From positions 103,507 through 167,506 of the forward strand of contig JAQTLV010000001.1 in NCBI GenBank assembly GCA_028714675.1: a stretch of DNA of 64,000 bases, in the 5' to 3' direction. This DNA comes from Sulfurovaceae bacterium. GTDB lineage: Bacteria > Campylobacterota > Campylobacteria > Campylobacterales > Sulfurovaceae. Shown here one piece after another: positions 51,830 through 60,580 of this stretch. Position numbers and translations under genes: made by a program. A model generated the notes under the pieces. It was not told the DNA's origin. It saw nothing but the letters and a program-made list of their open reading frames with translations, and ran no database searches. Each line of letters starts with the position of its first letter. Within the stretch, counting starts at the first letter, position 1.

Positions 51830-53563
51830 TTATACACTACATTTATCATATAGTGGATCAACTTTATAGGCACCTAGATTATTGCCTTTTGTGTCCATAA
51901 CATGCACAGCACATGCTATACACGGATCGTATGAATGTATGATACGAATTATTTCTAAAGGTTTCGTTAAGTCCTCTATTTTTAGACCAATCAAGTCTGC
52001 TTCATAAGCACCATGTTGACCCTTGGCATCTGTTGGTCCAGCATTCCAAGTTGAAGGAACAACTGCTTGGTAATTTTCAACTACACCATTTTTGATTCTT
52101 ACCCAGTGGCTAAGCATTCCTCTTGGGACATCTCCTATACCACGACCTTTGTACTCTTTGTCTTTATCAATTACATAGTGAGCACATGTTGTTTGATCTA
52201 CTTTTAGGTTTTCTATAAGATTATGGAAAGCCGTAAGAGTATTGTCTGCGATGATTTTTGTTTGAAGCATTCTAGCAGCTGTTCTGCCTAGAGTTGTAAA
52301 AAGTGCAGCAGCAGGCAATCCTGTTTTTTGCAAAAATTCACCAACAGTATCAACAACTTTTTTATTTCCTTTTACATAGTTAACAAGTAAGCAGGCCAGT
52401 GGTCCAACTTCCATAGGTTTGCTATTGTATCTTGGAGATTTAATCCAGCTGTACTTATCTTTTTCATTGATAAGTTTGGTTTGTTCTAGAGTATTTTTTG
52501 CCCCTACGCTTTGACCATCGATATAGCCTGTATAGTTAGGTTCTGTTTTTCCATCATAAGGATGCAATGGACCATTGTCTTTGTACCATGAGTGAGTAGC
52601 ATCTTCTGTGATTAAATCTTCATTAACATCAAATGCTTTTGTCAAATCACCATCAAGGATATAACCACCCTCAAATAGGTAATCATTTTCGCCAACCATG
52701 AACTCTTTTCCGCACATAAAGTTTTTAACGCCAACTGGTTTAACAACAGAAGGCTCTGTTTTGTATGCATCCGCGGCCATCAAAATATCAGCATAATAAG
52801 CATTATCTATAAAATTCTTAGCATTTTGGAATTTTACTAAATATTCACCCATTCTAGATGGACTTAAAAGATCCATTACGCAAGTTACACCACCAACAGT
52901 TAAGCTTTGTGGATGCGGTTGTTTACCACCAAAAATAGCTAACATTTGAGCGGCTTCTCTTTGGAATTCAAGTCCTTTCAAGTAGTGAGAAAGTGCTATG
53001 AGGTTTTGTTCTGGACTAAATTTATATGTTTTGTGCCCCCAATATCCATTTGCGAATGGTCCTAAGCCTTGTGGACTTTTTGCCAATTTCGTGGCTTTTT
53101 CTTGTGCTAGTTTCAATTCCGCTTCACCTGTGGCTATAGGATTGTCACTATATTTGAATGCCAATTCGCTAGCTTTTTTAGGATCCGCACTAAGTGCTGA
53201 AACTATATCTACCCAATCTAGAGCATGTAAGTGATAAAAATGAACTGGATGGTCATGTATAAATAGTGCAGCATTCATCAATGTTCTTGTGAGTTCTGCG
53301 TTTAATGGCGGTTTAATGCCAAGTGCATTTTCAACAGCCATAGTACTTTTTAGAAAGTGTGAATATGTACACACTCCACAAATTCTTTGCATCATAAAAG
53401 GAACATCTCTAGGATCTCTTCCTTTGGCAATAACTTCAAGTCCTCGCCAAAGTGTTGATGACATGTAGGCTTGCTGGACGACATTGTTATCATCAACTAC
53501 AACCTCCGCTCTTAAATGTCCCTCTATTCTTGTTATAGGATCTACGATAACTCTTTTTGACAT
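51830..53563 (-). CDS. hydB: [NiFe] hydrogenase large subunit, group 1 uptake type
   Basis: Catalytic subunit of 577 residues. The NiFe site is ligated by two CxxC motifs: RICGVCTYSH (about 62-71) and the C-terminal DPCIACAVH, followed by a 19-residue extension (from VMDTKGNN to DKCSV) that HydD removes after the His. N-terminal RIEGHLRAEV is the usual first motif. It is exported as a complex with HydA through the Tat signal of HydA. Organisation hydA-hydB-hydC matches periplasm-facing H2-oxidising enzymes of Wolinella and Helicobacter. Confidence 0.96.
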   Translation of the reverse strand: MSKRVIVDPITRIEGHLRAEVVVDDNNVVQQAYMSSTLWRGLEVIAKGRDPRDVPFMMQRICGVCTYSHFLKSTMAVENALGIKPPLNAELTRTLMNAALFIHDHPVHFYHLHALDWVDIVSALSADPKKASELAFKYSDNPIATGEAELKLAQEKATKLAKSPQGLGPFANGYWGHKTYKFSPEQNLIALSHYLKGLEFQREAAQMLAIFGGKQPHPQSLTVGGVTCVMDLLSPSRMGEYLVKFQNAKNFIDNAYYADILMAADAYKTEPSVVKPVGVKNFMCGKEFMVGENDYLFEGGYILDGDLTKAFDVNEDLITEDATHSWYKDNGPLHPYDGKTEPNYTGYIDGQSVGAKNTLEQTKLINEKDKYSWIKSPRYNSKPMEVGPLACLLVNYVKGNKKVVDTVGEFLQKTGLPAAALFTTLGRTAARMLQTKIIADNTLTAFHNLIENLKVDQTTCAHYVIDKDKEYKGRGIGDVPRGMLSHWVRIKNGVVENYQAVVPSTWNAGPTDAKGQHGAYEADLIGLKIEDLTKPLEIIRIIHSYDPCIACAVHVMDTKGNNLGAYKVDPLYDKCSV

Positions 53564-53581
53564 ATTATTTTATCTCCTTTC

Positions 53582-54739
53582 TTATTCTTTTGGTGGCTTA
53601 ACTGCAGAAATTGCGGCATGTGCAGCAATCCCTATAGCTGTTACTGTTAAAAGTGATATCCCAATTTTATCAACTGTCGCATCAGCGCCCAGTCCTCCAA
53701 AAGGACCATGGAACAGATGATCTGCCATAGGCTCTTCAAAAGGTCCCATTTTGTCCCAAAATTGTGGCTCACTACAACCTATGCAACCATGTCCAGCTTG
53801 TATAGGCCAACTTGTATGTTGATTAAATCTCTCTTTTGAACAGTTGTTGAAAGTATATGGTCCTTTACATCCCATTTTATACAAACAATAGCCTTTTTTA
53901 GCGCCTTCGTCTCCAAAGCTTTGCACAAATTCTCCAGCATCAAAATGACCTCTTCTTTCACATAAATCATGAATTCTATTTTCATAAGCCCATTTTGGTC
54001 TGTTGTATGCATCAAGTGCTGGAAGCGTACCATATAAAATATAATGCAATAGCGTTCCAACAATATTTTTTTCACTTGGCGGACAACCTGGTACATTTAT
54101 AACAGGTTTACCAGTTATTTCACTCAATGGCACAGCTCCTGTTGGGTTCGGCGCAGCAGCTTGTATACCACCAAAGCTAGAACATGTACCTATGGCAAAT
54201 ATAGCAGCAGCTCCATCAGCAGCTTCTTTTGCTACATCCTGACCTGTTTTTGCAAAAGCACCAAGAGTTAAAAAGTGTCCATCTAGTTTTGTTGGTATTC
54301 CACCTTCAACCATTAGGATATATTTACCTTTGTATTTTTCAATCGCACCTTCTAAGTTTTGTTCAGCTTGCCACCCTGATGCAGCCATTATAGTTTCATG
54401 ATATTCAAGAGATATATAATCGAATATTAAAGAATCTATCGTTGGAGTATCAGTTCTAAGTAAACTTTCACTACATCCTGTACACTCAGCCATGTGTAAC
54501 CATATGATAGGTAATCTGTCTGCGACCTCTGCAGCTTTTGCAACTGTTGGTACAAAAGACGAAGAGAGACCAAGATAAGCAGTCATATAACTTGCCCACT
54601 TCATAAAATCACGTCTACTAATACCTTTTTCTTCTAAAATATCAACTATGGATTTGTTGTTGTCAATTTTTGGAAGCTTTTGTATAGCTTGCAGACGACT
54701 TTTAAAAATCTTTTTTAGAGATTTATCATAATTTTCCAT
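53582..54739 (-). CDS. hydA: [NiFe] hydrogenase small subunit with Tat signal, group 1
   Basis: Electron-transfer subunit of 385 residues with three Fe-S clusters. The twin-arginine signal (ISRRDFMKWASYMTAYLG) is about 40 residues in. The proximal cluster starts at AECTGCSESLLR, with further ligands in GTCSSFGGI and VPGCPPSEKN; medial and distal clusters lie in the C-terminal third (HFDAGEF, GCKGPYTFNNC, GHGCIGCSEP). A C-terminal helix (about 350-375) anchors it. AGGAGG at 54745-54750 favours the ATG at 54739 over those at 54742 and 54775. Confidence 0.96.
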   Translation of the reverse strand: MENYDKSLKKIFKSRLQAIQKLPKIDNNKSIVDILEEKGISRRDFMKWASYMTAYLGLSSSFVPTVAKAAEVADRLPIIWLHMAECTGCSESLLRTDTPTIDSLIFDYISLEYHETIMAASGWQAEQNLEGAIEKYKGKYILMVEGGIPTKLDGHFLTLGAFAKTGQDVAKEAADGAAAIFAIGTCSSFGGIQAAAPNPTGAVPLSEITGKPVINVPGCPPSEKNIVGTLLHYILYGTLPALDAYNRPKWAYENRIHDLCERRGHFDAGEFVQSFGDEGAKKGYCLYKMGCKGPYTFNNCSKERFNQHTSWPIQAGHGCIGCSEPQFWDKMGPFEEPMADHLFHGPFGGLGADATVDKIGISLLTVTAIGIAAHAAISAVKPPKE

Positions 54740-54759
54740 CATTACCTCCTTAAATATAA

Positions 54760-54781
54760 ATGAATAATCATTCATATTGTA
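54760..54781 (-). promoter_or_regulatory. Candidate hydA promoter with TetR-type operator
   Basis: ATGAAT and ATTCAT form a 6-bp inverted repeat around 4 bp (54760-54775), 21 bp upstream of hydA, the form bound by many TetR-family repressors. On the minus strand it abuts TACAAT (54776-54781), a plausible -10 box, so binding there would block transcription start. A TetR gene lies upstream in the same direction. Confidence 0.45.
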
Positions 54782-54838
54782 AGAGAAGTTACCTTAATTA
54801 AATATAAAAAGATAAAAAATAAATAAAAATATTCATAT

Positions 54839-54860
54839 TAATTATTATCCTTAATAATTA
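54839..54860. other. AT-only palindrome after the second large-subunit gene
   Basis: TAATTATTA and TAATAATTA pair perfectly around TCCT, 11 bp after the stop of the upstream operon. It may be a weak terminator of that operon or another regulator site for hydA; it contains no G-C pair in the stem. Confidence 0.35.
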
Positions 54861-54870
54861 TTATAAGTTT

Positions 54871-56154
54871 TTAATGAGTAGTGCATACAGAACACACATC
54901 AAATGTGCGAAATATAAAAGTAGCTTCCTCTGTGTTTATGCTGCCTTTCATCGCTTTTGTGGCTATTCCAGAGGTTTTTTCTATACCATTTGATAAATTC
55001 CATTGAGTTGGGGTTATTATATTATAGTTTTGTATTTTACCCCCTTTGATAATGCTTTGATGAATCAATGAACCTCTAGCAGCCTCTACGATACCTGTTC
55101 CATTGGCTTCCAAATCTTTTGGAAACTTAGGCAATGTACATGACAACTCTTTTACATTTAAGTTTGCCAATAATTTTTTTGTATATATCAAAAGTTTTAC
55201 AATTTCATCCATTCTCGCACAAACTCTAGTTAAAGCACTGTCTTGATATTTGCTGTGCATATCCATAATAAAATCATTTTTTTCTAATATCGCTCTTGCT
55301 AGTGGTCCAACTTCGTAGCATTTATTCTCATAGGCTACAGATTTTGCTTTTGAACCTGTTTGTATGTGTTCTTTAATATATTCAATCTTGGCAGTACCAT
55401 ATATATTTTGATCATATTGTCCATCTTTAAATACAAGATGTTTTCCTAGTGCTAAAAACCTATTATAGCTTTTGCCTTTTTCTTGCATATTTTGATTGTT
55501 TAGCATATTGAGGATTTCTATCATGTCACCATTTATATTTGAGATTTCTTTTGTTTTGTAATACTCATCAATGCTAATGCCTAAAAATTCTTGTTGTGTA
55601 AATCTTATAATATCATCAATTAAGGCTTCCGCTTGAATAATCTCCTCATAAGTAGGATCACAACTTACGCCGCCAGGAACTACATAACCAGAATGCGGCC
55701 ATTGTCCTGCAAAAATTGCTAATGCTTTAACTGTATTTATGCTAACCCAAGAAGCTTTAAGTATGTGGTTGTCGGAAATTGTTAATTTATTTAAATTTGC
55801 CAATTGGGGCATGGCGACCAAATAAAACCATTTAAAATGACTTTGAATTATTTCACAACATAGTGTAAATTCACGCAAAGATATTGCTTTTGGGGTAAGA
55901 TGGATGTTAACGCCAGCATCTATAAGCCCATTTTCTATAGCCCTTGTGCTAGCTATAAGATGTGCATGATTACAAATTCCACAAACTCTAGGAGTAATCA
56001 CTAGTGCATCTAAAGCATCCCTGCTTTTTAATATTTCTTCTATACCTCTATAAAATGGAAAAATTATATTTACATTATTTACAATACCATTTTTAAAATC
56101 AAATTCAAGCTCTGTTTCACCCTCTACTTTTTCTACAAAATGTTTTATTTTCAT
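54871..56154 (-). CDS. [NiFe] hydrogenase large subunit without C-terminal extension (sensory/group 2-like)
   Basis: A 427-residue large subunit, shorter than HydB. NiFe ligands are in PRVCGICNHAH (about 56-66) and the terminal DVCSVCTTH, with which the protein ends. The lack of a cleavable tail is a feature of HupV/HoxC-type sensory hydrogenases, which mature without a protease. The Pro normally next to the first Cys (DPCxxC) is Val here. It overlaps the small-subunit gene by 4 nt. It is either an H2 sensor or a cytoplasmic uptake enzyme; sensor is favoured because of the TetR gene in the same operon. Confidence 0.85.
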   Translation of the reverse strand: MKIKHFVEKVEGETELEFDFKNGIVNNVNIIFPFYRGIEEILKSRDALDALVITPRVCGICNHAHLIASTRAIENGLIDAGVNIHLTPKAISLREFTLCCEIIQSHFKWFYLVAMPQLANLNKLTISDNHILKASWVSINTVKALAIFAGQWPHSGYVVPGGVSCDPTYEEIIQAEALIDDIIRFTQQEFLGISIDEYYKTKEISNINGDMIEILNMLNNQNMQEKGKSYNRFLALGKHLVFKDGQYDQNIYGTAKIEYIKEHIQTGSKAKSVAYENKCYEVGPLARAILEKNDFIMDMHSKYQDSALTRVCARMDEIVKLLIYTKKLLANLNVKELSCTLPKFPKDLEANGTGIVEAARGSLIHQSIIKGGKIQNYNIITPTQWNLSNGIEKTSGIATKAMKGSINTEEATFIFRTFDVCSVCTTH

Positions 56155-57047
56155 TTTTTATACTTTATAATAGGTTCATTTAAACGTTTTATAGTAAAAC
56201 TTTTAGCAATACCAGCAATTGTTAGATATGCTCTTTTTGGTATACCAATCGGCATGGAAGCTGGTATGCCCATAAGTGTAGTCGTGTGCCATAAATTTTT
56301 TTTAGGAAATGTTGGCTCTGTACATCCAAAACAAGGCGTTCCAACTCTTGTTTTCGAACTTATTTCATTCCAAAGAATTTTGTTGCAATTGGCATGAGTA
56401 AAAGGAGCCTGACATCCATGATCATAAAATAAACATCCTTCCTTGTGCCCATATCTTGATACATCTATCTTCCATTCATAATATTCACTTCTAGAACACC
56501 CAACATGAGCATTATAAGCATAAATTTCCAACGGTCTATGCAACTCATCTAGTGGAATTTGTCTGTGCGTTAAAATCATAGACAATACACTTCCTATCCA
56601 TCTAGGATGTGCAGGACATCCTGGTATGGATATAAGCTTTTTTTTGAACAACTTATATGTTTCATTTGGAAGTTCGCCATCAAAACAAAATCCACCAATT
56701 GATTTTGTATCGTACTGTCTAAATATCCCACCAAAAGTAGCACAACTTCCAGCAGTTATAATATGTTTGGCTTTTTTGGCATATTTTTGTGCTATATCGT
56801 ATATTTCTTTGTTTGCCTTTTTCATACCGGTTTGCCTAAAGGCACCTTCTAATACCAATACATCACATGTTAAGTTTTCATTAGCAACATTCTCTAGTGT
56901 ATATTTAGTATTTAAAATAGGGTGATGTATTATTTCAAATTTTTGCATTAATGCTACGAAGTCTGGATGAGAAAAAAATGAATGAGTATTGCCATTACAT
57001 GTAATTGACTGTAGCCATAATATAGTTGGTTTTTTAAGTTTTGGCAT
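56151..57047 (-). CDS. [NiFe] hydrogenase small subunit without Tat signal
   Basis: A 298-residue cytoplasmic small subunit, with neither Tat signal nor membrane anchor. Cluster ligands seen are SITCNGNTHSFF (CxGN in place of the CxGC of HydA), TAGSCATFGG, SIPGCPAHPRW, HVGCSRSEYYEW, EGCLFYDHGC, HANC and GTPCFGCTEP. From memory, CxGN also occurs in cyanobacterial HupS-like group 2 small subunits, which supports placement outside group 1. It lies 2 bp after the TetR gene and overlaps the large subunit by 4 nt. Confidence 0.85.
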   Translation of the reverse strand: MPKLKKPTILWLQSITCNGNTHSFFSHPDFVALMQKFEIIHHPILNTKYTLENVANENLTCDVLVLEGAFRQTGMKKANKEIYDIAQKYAKKAKHIITAGSCATFGGIFRQYDTKSIGGFCFDGELPNETYKLFKKKLISIPGCPAHPRWIGSVLSMILTHRQIPLDELHRPLEIYAYNAHVGCSRSEYYEWKIDVSRYGHKEGCLFYDHGCQAPFTHANCNKILWNEISSKTRVGTPCFGCTEPTFPKKNLWHTTTLMGIPASMPIGIPKRAYLTIAGIAKSFTIKRLNEPIIKYKK

Positions 57048-57049
57048 TT

Positions 57050-57646
57050 TTATGTTTTTAGTGCATTATATATATTTTGCGTTATATCATCAGTATATTC
57101 TTTAAGCGGACGAGATAATATAGCCTCACCATTTAAGAATGCCATGCCCCCTAAATATCCCATAAAAAGTCCAAAAGCAGAAAAAAAGTCCTGATCTCTA
57201 AGTTCGCCGCACTCTACTCCATCTGAAAAAAATATCATAATCTCGGTTATAAAACCAGCCACACAAACCATTCTTTGACATTCACCCACAAATACTTCTC
57301 GATGAGATAGATAAACGCGTAAAAAATACTCTATCATTTCTGGTTTTTCTATTGCCATCTTAAAATAAACTTCAACTATTTTATGTATTTTTTTGTAGGT
57401 TGTAAGTTTTTTTTGTTGATTTATTTTTCGTATTTCTTCACCTAATACTTCAGATGTATATTTGATAATCTCTTGAGCTAAAATCTCTTTCGACGGAAAA
57501 TAATTATATAAATTCCCAGAACTCATTCCTATTCTTTTAGCAATATTTGGGATTGTTGTTTTGTGAAATCCATATACAGAAAATAGTGTAAGTGCAGCTT
57601 GAATGATGGATTCTTTTTTTTGAACCCTTTTCCCACCTTGAGACAT
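57050..57646 (-). CDS. TetR/AcrR family transcriptional regulator
   Basis: A 198-residue regulator. The N-terminal helix-turn-helix is typical (HKTTIPNIAKRIGMSSGNLYNYF, split here as HKTTIPNIAKRIG and MSSGNLYNYFPSKE, about 29-55). The C-terminal ligand domain has Cys in REVFVGECQRMVC and GVECGE, of possible redox use. ATG at 57646 is chosen because AAGG lies 6 nt upstream; a GTG precedes it. It is the first gene of an operon with the cytoplasmic hydrogenase pair, and hydA behind them has a TetR-like palindrome. Confidence 0.88.
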   Translation of the reverse strand: MSQGGKRVQKKESIIQAALTLFSVYGFHKTTIPNIAKRIGMSSGNLYNYFPSKEILAQEIIKYTSEVLGEEIRKINQQKKLTTYKKIHKIVEVYFKMAIEKPEMIEYFLRVYLSHREVFVGECQRMVCVAGFITEIMIFFSDGVECGELRDQDFFSAFGLFMGYLGGMAFLNGEAILSRPLKEYTDDITQNIYNALKT

Positions 57647-57705
57647 CACTATCCTTTTGCCAAATAATTATTATATTATCGTAGCATAATTTTCAATAAA
57701 CTTTG

Positions 57706-58191
57706 TCAAAATCTTTTATTATATTTGTGACAATATGGAATATGTTTATTTTTGTTATAGTAGTTTTGATGATAATCTTCGGCTTTATAAAAAGGCACAA
57801 GGTCAAAAATTTTTGTTGCTACTTCAAAGCCATTGTTTTTTAATTCTTTTATTAGTTTATTTATGACTTCTTTTTCTTGTTCATCACTTGTAAAAATAGC
57901 CGAAATATACTGATGTCCTATGTCTGGTCCTTGTCCATTTTTTTGAGTTGGATCATGAATCTCAAAAAAATATTTAACCAATTTTTCATAACTTATAATT
58001 TCTGGATTGTAAGCAACTTTGATAACTTCTATATGACCAGTATTGTCATAACATACATTTTTATAAGTTGGATTTTTAGTATCACCACCCATATATCCAG
58101 AAACTACATCTTCGACACCATTAAGTTTTTTGAAAAAATACTCCATTCCCCAAAAACACCCACCTGCAAAATAGGCTTCTTTTAATTTCAC
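57706..58191 (-). CDS. msrA: Peptide methionine sulfoxide reductase MsrA
   Basis: Reduces the S-epimer of methionine sulfoxide, 161 residues. The catalytic motif is GGCFWGMEYFF near residue 10; DPTQKNGQGPDIGHQYIS near 80-97 is the usual substrate block. It has no signal peptide. It overlaps msrB by 4 nt. The C-terminal CHKYNKRF offers a possible resolving Cys. Confidence 0.95.
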   Translation of the reverse strand: MKLKEAYFAGGCFWGMEYFFKKLNGVEDVVSGYMGGDTKNPTYKNVCYDNTGHIEVIKVAYNPEIISYEKLVKYFFEIHDPTQKNGQGPDIGHQYISAIFTSDEQEKEVINKLIKELKNNGFEVATKIFDLVPFYKAEDYHQNYYNKNKHIPYCHKYNKRF

Positions 58192-58574
58192 TTGACACTC
58201 TTTTTAAAATCTATAGACAACGAGTTGACACAATGTCTAGTGTTTTTGTCAGTAAAACCCTCACCTTTAAATACATGCCCGAGATGTCCACCACACGAAG
58301 CACAAATAATCTCAACTCTTCTACCGTCATCGTCTGAAATTTCTTTTATTGCACCAGGCAATGCATCATCAAAACTTGGCCATCCACTATGTGAATTAAA
58401 TTTTGAGTTTGAATTAAAGAGTTCACTACCACATAGTTTGCATACATAAGTGCCACTTTCTTTATTTTCAAGTAATGCTCCACTAAAAGGTCTCTCCGTG
58501 CCTTTGTCTATGATTATATGCTTTTCTTGAGGTGTGAGTTTGGAAATCAATTTTTCTATATTATCATTTTCCAC
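58188..58574 (-). CDS. msrB: Peptide methionine sulfoxide reductase MsrB
   Basis: Reduces the R-epimer, 128 residues. Zinc ligands CKLCGSELF and CASCGGHLGHVF are present, and the catalytic Cys is in RHCVNSLSIDFK. It is the first gene of msrB-msrA. Both are oxidative-damage repair enzymes of the cytoplasm. Confidence 0.95.
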   Translation of the reverse strand: MENDNIEKLISKLTPQEKHIIIDKGTERPFSGALLENKESGTYVCKLCGSELFNSNSKFNSHSGWPSFDDALPGAIKEISDDDGRRVEIICASCGGHLGHVFKGEGFTDKNTRHCVNSLSIDFKKSVK

Positions 58575-58595
58575 AACACATACCTTTTTGAGATA

Positions 58596-58994
58596 TTAGT
58601 CTCTTTTTGCAGCATATTTACCAGAGCCAAAAAACATTATAGCTATAGAGCTTAGTAAATAAAATAGCTGAAGTTCAATTGTCAGACCACCAGTTTCTGA
58701 TATTCGAAGCATTTCATTTGAATGCACTAAAAATAGAGCCATCAACATATTGAATGCTATAATAGCCCCTGCTATACGACTTTTAAATCCTATTAAAAGC
58801 ATTATTGGGGCCACAACCTCCCCTATATATACTCCATAAGCCATCATTTGCGGCAAGCCTTTTGCTATCAATGTTCCTTCTATGAAACCTATACCATGTG
58901 ATATTTTTGCAACCCCATGAAACAACATAAGTCCACCAACCATTACCCTAAGAAGCAGCTTCCCTATATCTACTTGCATAGCAATCCTTTTCAT
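58596..58994 (-). CDS. DoxX family membrane protein
   Basis: A 132-residue inner-membrane protein with four helices. DoxX signatures are seen: LLLRVMVGGLMLFHGVAK (about 14-31), VYIGEVVAPIMLLIGFKSRIAG (about 51-70, in two halves) and FNMLMALFLVH. The function of the family is loosely defined (redox-related membrane component). It sits 21 bp upstream of msrB and may share its transcript. Confidence 0.85.
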   Translation of the reverse strand: MKRIAMQVDIGKLLLRVMVGGLMLFHGVAKISHGIGFIEGTLIAKGLPQMMAYGVYIGEVVAPIMLLIGFKSRIAGAIIAFNMLMALFLVHSNEMLRISETGGLTIELQLFYLLSSIAIMFFGSGKYAAKRD

Positions 58995-59134
58995 TTACAT
59001 ACGCAAAGTATATCATATTTTTATATTTAAAAATTATTAAGTATTATATGTATTGTGACCATTTAAAATTATTATATGTACTATTTAGTATTTTTTCTAT
59101 AAAATATAAAATTATTTCAACATAAAGAGCGCCA

Positions 59135-60580
59135 ATGAATGAATTTTTTTTACAATTTACTAGTTTTTTAGATTCTGTATTGTTTTTTGATATTTTATTT
59201 GGTTTGGTTGAAGGCACAAAAGTTCCTTTTGTTGTTGCTCTGCTTATCTTTGGTGGAGTTTATTTGACTATCAAATTTAACTTCATAAACCTTAAAATGT
59301 TTGCACATTCATATAAGATTATTATGGGAAAATATAAAACAAAAGATGATGTTGGTTTAATAGAACCAAGACAATCTCTTACTACTGCACTTTCTGCTAC
59401 AGTAGGATTGGGAAATATTGCTGGAGTTGCTATCGCCATAGCAGTTGGTGGGCCAGGTGCAACATTTTGGATGATAATAGCAGGGTTCTTGGGTATGACA
59501 CTAAAATTTACCGAAGTCACATTATCTTTAAAATATAGAGAGTTTTTGCCAGATGGAACCATAATAGGCGGAGGTATGGGATATCTTAAAAAAGGATTTA
59601 CTCAAAGAGGATATCCAAAACTTGGAAAAGCATTGGCTGTTATTTTTGCTATATTTTTAATATTTGGAGCGATAGGTGGAGGTAATACATTTCAAGTTTC
59701 TCAAGCATTAGGAGCAGTCAGCAATGAGATAAGTTTTTTTAAAGAATATCCCTGGGTATTTGGCATATCTATTGCTTTCTTGACAGGTTTCGTTCTTATT
59801 GGAGGGGTAAAAAGAATTGCTCAAACTACAGAAAAAATAGTACCACTTATGGTGGGTGTTTATATGATAGCTGCACTTTTTGTTCTTTTTGTCAACATTG
59901 ACAAACTCCCACTTGCCATTAAAGATATTTTTATAGGTGCTTTTGCTCCAACTGCAGTAGCTGGAGGAATAATAGGTGTGATAGTACAAGGGTTTCAAAG
60001 AGCTGCATTTTCAAGTGAAGCTGGTATTGGTTCAGCTCCTATTGCACACTCAACAGCAAAAGTTAAATATCCAGTTCGACAAGGAATGGTTGCACTATAT
60101 GAGCCATTTATTGATACTGTTGTAGTTTGTACAACCACAGCACTTGTGATAATTACAACAAATGTTTGTGATCCTAGCGGAAGTTTTTGTGCTTTGATGG
60201 ATGCAAGAAACGGATCAGCACTTACCGCAGAAGCATTTAGAACAGTTATCTGGTGGTTTCCTGCAATACTTAGCTTTTCGATATTTATGTTTGCATTTTC
60301 AACATTGATTGCTTGGTCTTATTATGGAGAAATAGCATGGGCTTATCTTTTTGGGACAAAAAGTATTATGATATATAAAATTATTTATTTGGCATTTATT
60401 ATTATGGCAACAATTGTAAATACAGGCACAATGGTAGACTTTGGTACTGTGTTATTCTTGGCTCTTGCTATACCAAATATTTTTGGACTTATCGTGATGT
60501 CTAGCGAGGTAAAAATAATGCTAAATGATTATTTGGCAAAACTAAAAAGTGGTGAATTAGACAAAGAGGCACTTAAGTGA
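59135..60580 (+). CDS. Sodium:alanine symporter family protein (AGCS)
   Basis: A 481-residue transporter with about ten to eleven helices that couples uptake of alanine or glycine to Na+. The family motif is SATVGLGNIAGVAIAIAVGG (about 89-108); GAIGGGNTFQ near 180 and FQRAAFSSEAGIGSAPIAH near 287-305 are also typical of AGCS proteins. It overlaps the MFS gene by 4 nt, so both belong to one transcript. Confidence 0.9.
   Translation: MNEFFLQFTSFLDSVLFFDILFGLVEGTKVPFVVALLIFGGVYLTIKFNFINLKMFAHSYKIIMGKYKTKDDVGLIEPRQSLTTALSATVGLGNIAGVAIAIAVGGPGATFWMIIAGFLGMTLKFTEVTLSLKYREFLPDGTIIGGGMGYLKKGFTQRGYPKLGKALAVIFAIFLIFGAIGGGNTFQVSQALGAVSNEISFFKEYPWVFGISIAFLTGFVLIGGVKRIAQTTEKIVPLMVGVYMIAALFVLFVNIDKLPLAIKDIFIGAFAPTAVAGGIIGVIVQGFQRAAFSSEAGIGSAPIAHSTAKVKYPVRQGMVALYEPFIDTVVVCTTTALVIITTNVCDPSGSFCALMDARNGSALTAEAFRTVIWWFPAILSFSIFMFAFSTLIAWSYYGEIAWAYLFGTKSIMIYKIIYLAFIIMATIVNTGTMVDFGTVLFLALAIPNIFGLIVMSSEVKIMLNDYLAKLKSGELDKEALK

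Noticed and set aside
52998-53234. Short plus-strand frames opposite the hydB gene
   Set aside because: They are antisense to strongly conserved hydrogenase sequence and have no features of their own.
54742-54775. Longer N-terminus for HydA (ATG at 54775)
   Set aside because: The ribosome site AGGAGG at 54745-54750 lies inside that extension and serves the ATG at 54739; the candidate operator also covers the upstream ATG.
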